Origin: a virus
Direction: 5' to 3' (one strand)
IMG/VR virus record: IMGVR_UViG_3300031963_000952
Location: 1 to 23,280 of that record
Length of the DNA: 23,280 nt
Position numbers and translations under genes: made by a program. Within the stretch, counting starts at the first letter, position 1. Each line of letters opens with the position of its first letter. Positions 1 through 8,663 of the stretch are shown piece by piece. The notes under the pieces are model-generated. The model did not search any database. It saw nothing but the letters and a program-made list of their open reading frames with translations, and was not told the DNA's origin.

Positions 1-597
1 TTTTAACCAAATAACACCATTACGTTTAATTTTATCTTCAAATGTTTCATTCCAACAAGTAGTATAAGCGGCTAATTGCAAATCATATGAAGTGTGTAAA
101 CTGTTAGAAGTTTTAATATCTAATATCCATAATTCATCTCTAAGTCTAACAACTAAATCACAAGTACCAGCTATTTTATGGATATCTGAAAATAAATGTA
201 TTTCGCTTTCAACTAGTTCAGGTTTTTCAGTTTCCCAAAATTCAACAAATTTAAGTAACATCTGCCAAACATTTAATGAACAAGTTGCATGCCCATATTC
301 ATCTAACCAATTGATTTGTTCACCAGTTAAGTATTTTTCAATCAAACTATGAGTTTGAGTACCTTCATCAGCTGATTTTCTAGCTATATGTTCAGCATTA
401 TGTCCTACATCTTTAAGCCAATTCTCAAAAAACTTACCTTTAGGAAAATAACTTAAGATACTAGTTACAGAAGGATAATATTCATTATTTCTTTTATAAA
501 ATCTATTATCTAAAAAATTAACTTGTTTACCTTCAGGATCTACTTCAAGTATACGTTTAATACTTTTTTTATGGATTGAGTGACCTTTTTCTATCAT
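1..597 (-). CDS. PD-(D/E)XK (RecB/Cas4-like) phage exonuclease, 3' end outside window
   Basis: The gene begins with ATG at 597-595 and is open for all 199 codons to the window edge, so its C-terminus is missing. The protein carries the core of a PD-(D/E)XK nuclease: a helix with GTQTHSLIEKYL, then VESEIH, then GTCDLV, then LDIKTS, then QLAAY. These match, in order, the helix-1 His/Glu, motif I Glu, motif II Asp, the (D/E)XK motif and the QxxxY motif of RecB/Cas4-type exonucleases. Such phage enzymes trim DNA ends during recombination or replication-linked repair. The start overlaps the primase stop as ATGA, which suggests the two are translated together and belong to one replication/recombination unit. 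The fold is well supported. Whether the enzyme is an exonuclease or an endonuclease cannot be settled from the fragment. Confidence 0.85.
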   Translation of the reverse strand, partial: MIEKGHSIHKKSIKRILEVDPEGKQVNFLDNRFYKRNNEYYPSVTSILSYFPKGKFFENWLKDVGHNAEHIARKSADEGTQTHSLIEKYLTGEQINWLDEYGHATCSLNVWQMLLKFVEFWETEKPELVESEIHLFSDIHKIAGTCDLVVRLRDELWILDIKTSNSLHTSYDLQLAAYTTCWNETFEDKIKRNGVIWLK

Positions 598-1526
598 ATT
601 ATTTGTAATTTTTTCTCAAGTAAATTTGAGAAAGTTAAAGGTAAAGTGTTTTGGATTAAATTAGTAAAATTAACAAACCCCATGTCACTTGGATCTTTTT
701 CATTTAAATCCACTAAATAAACTTCTTTACCTTCGTTCATTAATGTTTCACAGAAATTTAGGGCCTGCTTGATTGCGTCTTTATCTAACGCTATATATAT
801 TTTTTGTACTGAAGAGTTAATTATTTTTTTCATTAAGCTATTTTGAATTGTTTTACCTAATAATGGTATAACATTTCTTTTAATAGCAATAGCATCAAAC
901 ATACCTTCACATAAAGTAATTGGTACATTCCAATTAATAAAAAGTTCTAATCCAATGATATCTCGAGAGACATCAGGATTGCGATATTTGATTGAAGAGT
1001 TTTTATCAAAGTTTCTTGCGGTAAAATAATTAAGATTACCTTCAGCATCATATGAAGGTATAATAATCATATTAGCAAATTTACCAAACTCACAATAACC
1101 TATATTATATTTAATTATATCTTCTCTAGTTATATTTCTGTTTTTTAAATAGTGTAAAGCATGTTTAGTAGATATATTTTTAGGTGGATTAACTAATGAT
1201 ATAAATTCATCAGGTAATTTAACCTTTTTATTGTCAATAATTTGTACTTTATCTTTAGGAGAAGATTTAACTAATAATTTTAATTGATTTACTTTATCAA
1301 AATCTATTTCTAATTTTTTAAATAAAGTAGTTAATTTTTTACCTTTAAATCCACAAACCCAACATTGATATGATTGAAAATGAGGTGATGTTTCATCTAA
1401 ATTAATTTCTAATTTTAATTTATGATGGTTACAACTTGGACAGTGATATGCTTTGTTTCCTTTAGATGTTGGTTTGCCTCTACCTAAAACAGAATCAATT
1501 AAATATGTTAAAGCATTATTAACCAT
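594..1526 (-). CDS. DNA primase, zinc-finger plus TOPRIM (T4 gp61 / DnaG type)
   Basis: The 310-aa protein would make RNA primers for lagging-strand DNA synthesis. A zinc-binding module near the N-terminus uses C29-x2-C32 (HCPSC) and C55-x2-C58 (CWVCG). The TOPRIM catalytic core follows: E207 in LCEGMFDA, D248 and D250 in ALDKDA, and a later KDPSDMG segment typical of DnaG-type TOPRIM domains. There is no helicase domain, so the arrangement resembles T4, where primase (342 aa) and helicase are separate proteins, and not the fused T7 gp4. The stop overlaps the start of the downstream nuclease gene (ATGA). The leader has no Shine-Dalgarno sequence. The assignment is firm at family level. The helicase partner is not in the window. 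Confidence 0.92.
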   Translation of the reverse strand: MVNNALTYLIDSVLGRGKPTSKGNKAYHCPSCNHHKLKLEINLDETSPHFQSYQCWVCGFKGKKLTTLFKKLEIDFDKVNQLKLLVKSSPKDKVQIIDNKKVKLPDEFISLVNPPKNISTKHALHYLKNRNITREDIIKYNIGYCEFGKFANMIIIPSYDAEGNLNYFTARNFDKNSSIKYRNPDVSRDIIGLELFINWNVPITLCEGMFDAIAIKRNVIPLLGKTIQNSLMKKIINSSVQKIYIALDKDAIKQALNFCETLMNEGKEVYLVDLNEKDPSDMGFVNFTNLIQNTLPLTFSNLLEKKLQII

Positions 1527-1558
1527 GATTATATTATATGAATAATAATCTAGGAGCC

Positions 1559-2014
1559 CTAATTTAAGGGTATAAAATCTTTTTTAAAGAATTTACCTAA
1601 AATATTATCATTATAATAATCAGATGGAGTTTCTAAAACACCTAATGAGAATAAATACTTACATTCATAATAAGTTAATAATTTTTTATTATAAACTATT
1701 TGTAGTATTTCACGTTCAAATTCATATTCTCTACCTAATTTTAATATATCTAAAATAGGTTTAGCAGAACCATAATATGTTTTCCAATCAGATTCTTTTG
1801 AAATTGTTTTTGTAGTTGATTTACGACCAGGACCTGTTTGTTCAGCTAGTTCTTTTTTAGTTAATTTTTTCTTTAAGTTATGGTAAAGTACTTTTTTACC
1901 AATATAAGATCTATCTGTAGGTAAATGAGTAGTTTTATAAATAAAACCGTAGGTACCAGCTGGAAAATCTTCTAATTTTTCTATAACTTTATTTTCATAT
2001 AACCAATTTTTCAT
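1559..2014 (-). CDS. GIY-YIG-fold protein, putative nuclease of the T4-type phage family
   Basis: The 151-aa protein has the GIY-YIG signature: YGFIYKTT (residues 22-29) as the GIY strand and SYIGKK (36-41) as YIG. A lysine-rich insertion (about residues 45-70) follows, then ESDWKTYYGS (74-83). A candidate metal-binding glutamate is E117 in LTYYECKY, and an Asn lies in DNILGKF. From memory, T4-like marine phages carry a similar compact protein with the ESDW-YYGS block. Homing endonucleases of this fold usually carry an added DNA-binding domain. None is visible here, so a domesticated repair or DNA-processing role is as likely as homing. The gene sits between the tail genes and the primase, 5 nt after the 369-aa gene, whose end it follows. 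The fold is confident and the activity is not. Confidence 0.75.
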   Translation of the reverse strand: MKNWLYENKVIEKLEDFPAGTYGFIYKTTHLPTDRSYIGKKVLYHNLKKKLTKKELAEQTGPGRKSTTKTISKESDWKTYYGSAKPILDILKLGREYEFEREILQIVYNKKLLTYYECKYLFSLGVLETPSDYYNDNILGKFFKKDFIPLN

Positions 2015-2019
2015 AAATT

Positions 2020-3129
2020 CTATCTATCTAAATTTATTAATATTGTTGTATCTGTAGTTGGTGAGGTAGGTAAAGGTTGAGATAATTTAGCTACAGCTAA
2101 TAATTCTTGAGCTTCATTGTATAAACCTATTGTAGTAATGTATGGTGAAAAATAAAACTGATTAACATAATCATATGGTATCCCTTGAATAAGAGTAGAG
2201 CCTGTAGCTAGTGATGCTGTAACATCACATGGAGAAAGATTAAAGTTAATATCTAAAACAGATCCGGAAAGACTACTAGTAAATGTACTTGGATTTAAAG
2301 TATAATTAAATTCATTTTCTCTTATGGTGCACTTATATTGGTTTTCATAAATAGTATATGTACTATTAAATGAACATGTTATGTTAGAAGAAGTAATAAA
2401 AGCTAATAATTCTAAATAAAAAGGAGTCAAACCACCATAAGTACTATTAACATTTCCATACACAGCTGTGCCATAAACTGATGATGTAGTAAATGTATAT
2501 GAGCTACTATAAACATTAGGGTTACCAGTTATGGTTATTATACCATGAGGATAAAATATATTACCCACTATTTCATTATCAACTCTACTACTACTAAATA
2601 AAATATTGCCTTCTCCATCATCTGTCAATACTAAACTTCCAGTTCCATTACCTATAGATAAAGTAAAAGAATAAGGTTCAATATAATCTCCAAATAATCT
2701 AACAGGAATAGAAATTACACCAATAGTAGCATTAGACCATGTAGGAAAAAATTTAGGATAAGATAAATCAGTTTGAAGATAATTATAATAATTTGTTGAA
2801 CTAGCTGATCCTATTAATACGTCTCCACTTGAACTAACTCCCGGTATTAAAACAGGTCTATTAGCTAAATCTCCATAACTACAGGTTAAATAATTAGTAT
2901 AATAAAGTTCTTTAATAGAATGGTAAACTAGTCTTTGATATTGAGATCCTAATTGACCTGTAACTGGCTCTGTTAAATCAAATGTAGGGGTAGTTATATG
3001 TCTACCTAAAAGTCTTTCTATACCAACATTAGGATCTATTAAAGAAGTTCCATAAAAATCAAATTCCTTATGTACTTCAAATGGAGAAACAATTACATCT
3101 GTGGTTAAAAATTGTTTGTAAGCTCCCAT
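2020..3129 (-). CDS. virion structural protein with C-terminal module shared with its neighbour
   Basis: This 369-aa protein has no catalytic motif that I recognise. It is rich in Ser, Thr, Tyr and Asn with short beta-strand-like segments, as in tail, fibre and baseplate-periphery proteins. Two parts can be described. A middle block contains IGVISIPVRLFGDYI followed by LVLTDDGEGNILF. The C-terminal block contains EFNYTLNPSTF, TTIGLYNEAQELLAVAKLS and a final NLDR. The same C-terminal block closes the adjacent 334-aa protein, so the two genes look like paralogues or proteins sharing an attachment module. It lies 5 nt downstream of that paralogue, inside the tail gene run. I recall related proteins in T4-like marine phages, annotated only as structural. 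Confidence 0.7.
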   Translation of the reverse strand: MGAYKQFLTTDVIVSPFEVHKEFDFYGTSLIDPNVGIERLLGRHITTPTFDLTEPVTGQLGSQYQRLVYHSIKELYYTNYLTCSYGDLANRPVLIPGVSSSGDVLIGSASSTNYYNYLQTDLSYPKFFPTWSNATIGVISIPVRLFGDYIEPYSFTLSIGNGTGSLVLTDDGEGNILFSSSRVDNEIVGNIFYPHGIITITGNPNVYSSSYTFTTSSVYGTAVYGNVNSTYGGLTPFYLELLAFITSSNITCSFNSTYTIYENQYKCTIRENEFNYTLNPSTFTSSLSGSVLDINFNLSPCDVTASLATGSTLIQGIPYDYVNQFYFSPYITTIGLYNEAQELLAVAKLSQPLPTSPTTDTTILINLDR

Positions 3130-3134
3130 TCATT

Positions 3135-4139
3135 TTAGAAATCTAATTTAACTCTTATTAGGGCTTCTTTAGTAAAATCTTTTAATAAAGGTCTTGACAA
3201 TTTTGCTACTGCTAATAACTCATTGTTATCATTATATAGTCCAATTGTTGTAACATATGTTTGAGGATTATTAATAAAATTATTATATATCAATTCACCT
3301 GTACTTCCAGATATATAACTAGGATTTTCAGAATAATTAAATTCAGCATTTCTAGCTCTAACAAATATATAATCTGCTGAAATATTTTCTTGGCTGTTTA
3401 ATTGAAAACTGCCACCTCCTAATATAGCGTTATATAATCTTCTATAATTAAAACCATCTGAATTATATGTTTGATTTGAAGCTAATCCTATAGATTCTGA
3501 TAATGCTAATGGATTTAATAAAATTGTTCCAATATCTGGTAAAAACCAACCGTATGATCCTGAATTTATACTATATCCATTATTGTTTGTTCCTGTATAT
3601 ATTAAACCTTGAGATCCACTAACTATTTGAAATACTCTCCCCGCATCATTAAATATTATTGATGTAGCTACTTGACTATTATCTGTTAAAGTTATATAAC
3701 CGTTACTACCTGAAAGAACTAAAGATAATGAACCAGGGAATAAACTTTGTTTATAACGTGTTCTATCAACAGATATAGCCCAAAATTCTGAAGATGTAAT
3801 ACTACCAAAAGCAAAATTTGTATTTTCATCTCCGATAATTAAATTTCTATATTGTCCATAAGTAGTTCTTGTTGGGGAAGCTCCTATAACAGAATTATTG
3901 TAAAAATTACTTCCACTACCATTAAGATTACCATATGCTATAGCAAATTGAATAGCAGCTGAGGCGTCATCAGATTGTGTTTGAAATACATTAAGATAAA
4001 AAAGTCCAGATGTGCCTCCTTCTTGTACTGAAGAAGTATAACTAGCACTTAAAGAAGATATTCCTCCTGACCATAAAACAGCAGTTATTGAGTCTGAACT
4101 TACAACAAAATCTTCTGGAGATAAACGATTGAATGACAT
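3135..4139 (-). CDS. virion structural protein, paralogue of the adjacent downstream gene in its C-terminus
   Basis: The 334-aa protein is dominated by Ser, Gly, Asn and Tyr and has no recognisable enzymatic motif. Its last third holds AEFNYSENPSYISG, TTIGLYNDNNELLAVAKLS and a terminal VKLDF. These match, segment by segment, the C-terminus of the 369-aa protein encoded just downstream. A middle segment (LSLVLSGSNGYITLTDN) also resembles the SLVLTDDGEGN part of that neighbour. The shared tail suggests that both dock on the same partner in the virion. A TATAAT sequence sits 9 nt before the start codon, inside the stop region of the upstream gene, and no Shine-Dalgarno sequence is present. The structural role is inferred from location and composition. 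Confidence 0.7.
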   Translation of the reverse strand: MSFNRLSPEDFVVSSDSITAVLWSGGISSLSASYTSSVQEGGTSGLFYLNVFQTQSDDASAAIQFAIAYGNLNGSGSNFYNNSVIGASPTRTTYGQYRNLIIGDENTNFAFGSITSSEFWAISVDRTRYKQSLFPGSLSLVLSGSNGYITLTDNSQVATSIIFNDAGRVFQIVSGSQGLIYTGTNNNGYSINSGSYGWFLPDIGTILLNPLALSESIGLASNQTYNSDGFNYRRLYNAILGGGSFQLNSQENISADYIFVRARNAEFNYSENPSYISGSTGELIYNNFINNPQTYVTTIGLYNDNNELLAVAKLSRPLLKDFTKEALIRVKLDF

Positions 4140-4149
4140 ATGTTATTTA

Positions 4150-4803
4150 TTATAATATTTTAGTTACAGTTAAAGGAATTGTTAATCTAGCGCCACTATC
4201 TCTACCTTCTACAGTTAAAGTAGCATATAATTGATTATTAGATCCAAATAGTGTATTAACAGTTGTAGCTCTTAAATTTATTGTTGTACCAACAACTGTT
4301 TTAGATACATTAGTACCTAAAGTTGTTGTAGAGTTAAGAGCTTGAGCGGATGGAGTATTTATACCTACTCCCTCAAATGTACTCATTAACCGAACATCTG
4401 AAATTGTAGCTGTATATCCTGAGCTTTCAAAAGTATTACCTCCAAAATAGTTTAAAGTTTGAGGAGTAATAGCTAGTTGAGCTCCTTGTTTAATTACTAT
4501 GGCTGAGTATCCTAAATCAAGAACCGGTAACTTAGCTGTTCCTCTAGGTAATGTAACTAATTTATATTTCATTATTTGAGTTTCCTGAGGAAACGCTTCT
4601 AGTAAAGGCATATTCTGAATAGCTTCACCATAAAAAGCTGAACCAGATGGATGGTTAGGATTATATAATGTATAATCTATTTCATCATCTGCTAAAGCAA
4701 ATTGAGTAATTCTAAAAGTACCATCATTTCTAGCTAATAACTCTCTTCCTTTTGTTGTTAGGATTGCGTCTACTGTTATTACTGCATTGTTAAGATATCC
4801 CAT
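4150..4803 (-). CDS. conserved virion structural protein (tail region)
   Basis: This 217-aa protein begins with an N-terminal block containing ITVDAILTTKGRELLAR and then ITQFALADDEIDYTLYNPNH, followed by YGEAIQNMPLLEAFPQE. I recall this arrangement from uncharacterised structural proteins of T4-like marine phages. The rest is a Thr/Val/Leu-rich, probably beta-structured region ending in a stretch of alternating hydrophobic residues (ARLTIPLTVTKIL). No membrane segment or catalytic motif is visible. The gene has a TATTTATAAT promoter-like motif 15 nt before its ATG, so it may head a separately initiated late transcript covering the tail genes downstream. The function within the virion is unknown. 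Confidence 0.7.
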   Translation of the reverse strand: MGYLNNAVITVDAILTTKGRELLARNDGTFRITQFALADDEIDYTLYNPNHPSGSAFYGEAIQNMPLLEAFPQETQIMKYKLVTLPRGTAKLPVLDLGYSAIVIKQGAQLAITPQTLNYFGGNTFESSGYTATISDVRLMSTFEGVGINTPSAQALNSTTTLGTNVSKTVVGTTINLRATTVNTLFGSNNQLYATLTVEGRDSGARLTIPLTVTKIL

Positions 4804-4818
4804 TTTTTATTGATTTTT

Positions 4819-4828
4819 ATTATAAATA
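4819..4828 (-). promoter_or_regulatory. late-promoter-like motif TATTTATAAT (site 1)
   Basis: Exact copy of the 10-mer on the coding strand, 15 nt before the ATG of the 217-aa structural gene. It contains the -10-type hexamer TATAAT and has no TTGACA-like partner upstream. Distance would allow an untranslated leader of several nucleotides. Confidence 0.5.
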
Positions 4829-4831
4829 TTA

Positions 4832-7612
4832 TTAGAGTAAACCTTTTTCATTTAAATTTTTTATTATATTTTGTAAGTTATTATTTACTTTATCACTTGG
4901 ATATTCAGGAAATAAAAATCCAAAATCAGTAACTGTAGGGGTAGTGTCTAGTGTTAAATTGAAATCTTTTACAGGTCTTCTTATTATAAAATGATTTATA
5001 TTTATGGATGGGGATACTGGAAAAGGTCGATCTAAAGTTAAAAGAATTAAAGGATCAGTTCCAGATGATGATGGTAGTACTTCTACTATTCTATAAGCAG
5101 TAGCTTCATCATACTCAAATCTAATCTCATCTCCAGGAAGAATTAAAGATGGGAATTCAATAGGTTCAAATCCAGAATTTGGAATATCTTGTTGTTTATA
5201 CATTCCTTGAAGAGCTACTCCTAATGAAACTGAGCTAGTTAATGATATAGAAGCTGAGGAATTATTGTAGACTGAAGATCCAGTTGTCCAAAAAGGAGCA
5301 GTGACTGATGTATTTTGAGCTGCATTTGTTGTTATTTTTAAAGAGGTATCATAATTAACAGTATTAGCAAACTGGAGTGTTACACTGCTTCCTCCTACAA
5401 GTCTAGCTAAAACATAAATTTGATCATTAGGTTGTGGATAAAAATTGTTCTCTTGTGCTAAGACTGAAGAATAATAAGCTCCAAAAGTTATGTCTCCACT
5501 AGTAGATAATAAAGTATCAGTTCCTCCTCTTTTATACCATATTTCTAATCGAATTGTACTAGTTCCAGTTCCTGAACCTTTTGGTTTTACTTCTGCTCGT
5601 ATATTAACAGAAGTTAAAGGAACTCCATTAAATTCATAATATGGATTAGGAAGTGAATTTACCCATCCATTTTGAATGTCATATCCCATTCCTGACTCTA
5701 TACCACTAGCAAAAATATTTGCAACTGGGTTAGATGGAGTTAGTATAAGTGGAGGTAAAGCTGCTTCTCTATAAAATCCATAGTCTGGAGGAGTAGAAGG
5801 TACTATCATGCCTTCTAGATTAATAAAATCTAATGTATTAGTCCAATCAACAATATTAGCTGTTGAAGCTGATATAGCATATATAATTGGTTTATATGAG
5901 ATACCTGAGTATTTTATAAGTTGAGGAGAATTGATATCACTAGTTGCTAAGCTATTTAACAATGAAGCATATGCTTTTTTTCCAGTTTCAAATGAATCTA
6001 TTAAATTATAATAATCACTTGAATTTAAATTTGGGGTAAAAACATTTCCTTCTTCATCAATTAAATATTTTATAGTAAATCCGGTTTTATTTTTTACTAT
6101 AGGATAAGTATTGTATATTTGAGAAAAATAAATAAAATATGTTATACCAGTTTTAACAGAAGGTTCTTTTCCAAAACCTATATCTCCTTCAGTCCATTTA
6201 TTTTCATTTTGTTGATATGTTCTTACACCTTCATATCTTGGCAATGTTTGAGCTTTTAAAGCATAATTATATGGTTTAACAGGTGCTCTTTCAGCTGATC
6301 CAGATAAAATTTCTTCTTGATTAGTAGGAATAGCTTGTCCAGTATCATATAATACTTTCATAAAATTTTGATCAAATTCTAATCCATCAGCATTACCATA
6401 TAAAGCATTCCAATCATTATAAAAGAAATTTTGAGATAAATAAGGAGAAAAAATAACTAAATCTTGGTTTCCTGATATTGGAAAAACTATTGAAGATTGA
6501 GTTATGTTAAATTGAGTAAAATTTAATGAAGCAGTATGACCTAAAGTAAAATTAGCAAACACTAAAGCATATGATTGACCTTCTATAGGTGTAAAAGATC
6601 CTGTAATTAAAACATTGTAAGGTGAGGCTACTGAGTTGAATTGTTCTCCTATAGGTGTTGGAGTTAAACTAGGATATTCCATTAAATAAAGAAATCCTGA
6701 AACTGTAGCTGAAGTAGTACTAGAAACAGTTGTACTAGCAGTAAAATCTAACTGTATATTAGGGGTGTCTCCCAATGTATATACACCTGTATTAATATCT
6801 AAATATCCTAGTGGGTTAATAGGTGTAGGAGTATTTAAATATGTTATAATAGAAGAAGATAAGGGGCCAAAATTTAATTGTAATAAATTTGAAGCACTAA
6901 CATTATAATTTAATCTTCTAGAATCTACAGAAGTGTAAGCAGTTGTTGTAGTTACTTTAAATAAGTAATAATCAGGACCAGGAACTATATTAGTTATATT
7001 ATATTGTCTAATATTTCCATTAGAATATTGTATAAAAATATCTTGTAAACCTTGTAAAGATGGAACATTATCATTTCCGTTACTATCTATTGTTGCTATT
7101 TTAAGATATTCTACTCTATATTGAGGAGTTAATATACCTCCAATATTATAGTTTCTTCTAACAATAGATAAGTATATTTCTCCGGAATTTGGAGATGTAT
7201 TAGGGTTTAAAAAATTACTTTGAGGAGTTATAGCAGGACCTGGAGCGCCAAAACTAACAGTATCATCAAAATATAAAACAGTAACATAATTAGATAATAT
7301 ATTATTAGGTTCTAAAAATGGATTATCACTAGATAATTCTCCATCTGTGGCTACAAAAGTTGATCCTTTAAATTGACCATCAATGAATTCATATCCAACA
7401 CTGTTGATAGAAGTTACCCTACCTGAAGGGGTATTTATAGATTCTGAAAATGATTGGGTTATTCCAAATCTATAGTTTAATCCGTATTCACCAATAACTT
7501 TAACAATTGGAAAAGATTGATAATCTGTTGAAGGAATATAAGTTTTTTGCCCATATGATAAAGTAGGTAAACTATTAATAGAACTAGTTATTATTATATT
7601 CTTAACTGACAT
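4832..7612 (-). CDS. large virion structural protein, probable tail or fibre component
   Basis: At 926 aa this is the largest protein in the window. It is rich in Ser, Thr, Asn, Tyr and Pro, has no enzymatic motif that I recognise, and reads as a chain of beta domains. Recognisable landmarks are NDWNALYGNADGLEFDQNF near the middle, followed by QAIPTNQEEILSGSAERAPV, and a segment with GTSTIRLEIWYKRGGTD that resembles a jelly-roll or carbohydrate-binding type strand pattern. The C-terminus (LQNIIKNLNEKGLL) is helical. The start overlaps the stop of the 345-aa gene by one base (TAATG), which suggests coupled translation. A receptor-contact or fibre role is plausible from size and composition but is not shown by any motif. 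Confidence 0.7.
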   Translation of the reverse strand: MSVKNIIITSSINSLPTLSYGQKTYIPSTDYQSFPIVKVIGEYGLNYRFGITQSFSESINTPSGRVTSINSVGYEFIDGQFKGSTFVATDGELSSDNPFLEPNNILSNYVTVLYFDDTVSFGAPGPAITPQSNFLNPNTSPNSGEIYLSIVRRNYNIGGILTPQYRVEYLKIATIDSNGNDNVPSLQGLQDIFIQYSNGNIRQYNITNIVPGPDYYLFKVTTTTAYTSVDSRRLNYNVSASNLLQLNFGPLSSSIITYLNTPTPINPLGYLDINTGVYTLGDTPNIQLDFTASTTVSSTTSATVSGFLYLMEYPSLTPTPIGEQFNSVASPYNVLITGSFTPIEGQSYALVFANFTLGHTASLNFTQFNITQSSIVFPISGNQDLVIFSPYLSQNFFYNDWNALYGNADGLEFDQNFMKVLYDTGQAIPTNQEEILSGSAERAPVKPYNYALKAQTLPRYEGVRTYQQNENKWTEGDIGFGKEPSVKTGITYFIYFSQIYNTYPIVKNKTGFTIKYLIDEEGNVFTPNLNSSDYYNLIDSFETGKKAYASLLNSLATSDINSPQLIKYSGISYKPIIYAISASTANIVDWTNTLDFINLEGMIVPSTPPDYGFYREAALPPLILTPSNPVANIFASGIESGMGYDIQNGWVNSLPNPYYEFNGVPLTSVNIRAEVKPKGSGTGTSTIRLEIWYKRGGTDTLLSTSGDITFGAYYSSVLAQENNFYPQPNDQIYVLARLVGGSSVTLQFANTVNYDTSLKITTNAAQNTSVTAPFWTTGSSVYNNSSASISLTSSVSLGVALQGMYKQQDIPNSGFEPIEFPSLILPGDEIRFEYDEATAYRIVEVLPSSSGTDPLILLTLDRPFPVSPSININHFIIRRPVKDFNLTLDTTPTVTDFGFLFPEYPSDKVNNNLQNIIKNLNEKGLL

Positions 7613-8649
7613 TAATAAGGGGTATTAAATGTTGGTGTTAATGGATTTCCTACAAATGTTATTTCGCTTTCTATAGTAGCTTGAGGTAATGGATATTTAC
7701 ATCTTTCTAGCAATGTAGGTTTAATAACAATACCTGTAGCTAATCCTGATCTTGCAGGTGTAAAATCTTGAATCATTTTAAATAATGAATTATCATAGAA
7801 TTTAATTAATCTTATATAATCCCACAAATCATAATTGTGAATATATTTAGAAAAATATTCATCTCTTAATTTATTAAAATCAGGATAATAAGTTAAAGAA
7901 GATGATACTTGTCTTGGATCACCAATGTAATTACCTACATTAAAATCTCCAAGCTGAGCTATAATGTCATCATTAACTTCATCTTGAGGAGAAAAAGCAG
8001 CTTCAACATAATTTACATCTTTTGTAAAATTTATCCCTAATGGAGAGGTTTGTTGTATAGATATATATGGAGATAAAGTATTTCCAGAAGGAAGAATCAT
8101 ATCTATAATTCTTATTTTTTCAGCTACTGAGTTTTTTATTCCTACACTAGCTTGATCTTGATATATTACTTCTACTTGAGGATTAAAAGAATGTGAACCA
8201 TATAAATAATAAACACTACTACTATTAATGTTATTTATAGTAAAAGATTGAGTTGGGGGTATAACTGAGATGGAGGGATGGATAGAGGTTCGAGTAGTGT
8301 TTGAACCACTATCTAAAACTGTTCCTAATGGTGCTCTAAAAATTAATTTATTTAGAGAATTTTGAGGACCAGTAACTTGATTTCCTTCTATAGAGTAAGG
8401 ATTCATCACATAATCATCAAATCTATCTTCATTTAAATTAATTTTATAAAATCTTAACTCTTGAAAAGATCCTGAAAATGGGATGTATGTTTTTCCTGCT
8501 ATATTTAAAGAAGAAGAATATGATAAATAAAAACTTCCACTTTGAACTGTAGAGAAAGCTAAAGATAAGACACTAGATGAGGCTTGAAACCCTATATCAC
8601 TACCATCATATCCAGTATAAATTTTATTTTTAGCGTATAAAACAGCCAT
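7612..8649 (-). CDS. virion structural protein beginning with a half concanavalin-like domain
   Basis: The 345-aa protein opens with strands that look like the second half of a LamG/concanavalin-like jelly roll: YAKNKIYTGYDGSDIGF, then GKTYIPFSGSFQELRFYK and DDYVMNPYSIEGN. The first half of such a domain seems to end the preceding 748-aa protein, so the domain is probably divided between two polypeptides. The rest contains SLTYYPDFNKLRDEYFSKYIHNYDLWDYIR-type helical segments (broken here into KLRDEYF and YDLWDYIRLIKF) and FKMIQDFTPARSGLATGIVI, typical of phage structural proteins. The start ATG lies directly after an in-frame TAA, so no upstream extension is possible in this frame. A TATTTATAAT motif ends 3 nt before the ATG. 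Confidence 0.7.
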   Translation of the reverse strand: MAVLYAKNKIYTGYDGSDIGFQASSSVLSLAFSTVQSGSFYLSYSSSLNIAGKTYIPFSGSFQELRFYKINLNEDRFDDYVMNPYSIEGNQVTGPQNSLNKLIFRAPLGTVLDSGSNTTRTSIHPSISVIPPTQSFTINNINSSSVYYLYGSHSFNPQVEVIYQDQASVGIKNSVAEKIRIIDMILPSGNTLSPYISIQQTSPLGINFTKDVNYVEAAFSPQDEVNDDIIAQLGDFNVGNYIGDPRQVSSSLTYYPDFNKLRDEYFSKYIHNYDLWDYIRLIKFYDNSLFKMIQDFTPARSGLATGIVIKPTLLERCKYPLPQATIESEITFVGNPLTPTFNTPY

Positions 8650-8652
8650 TTA

Positions 8653-8662
8653 ATTATAAATA
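8653..8662 (-). promoter_or_regulatory. late-promoter-like motif TATTTATAAT (site 2)
   Basis: Exact copy in the 14-nt gap between the 748-aa and 345-aa genes, ending 3 nt before the ATG. If it is a promoter, its own product would start inside the 345-aa frame, so here it may act for genes further downstream or serve as the A/T-rich ribosome-binding context. Confidence 0.4.
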
Positions 8663-8663
8663 T

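Noticed and set aside
92-352. Plus-strand frame of 86 codons
   Set aside because: It is antisense to the PD-(D/E)XK nuclease, whose motifs are unmistakable.
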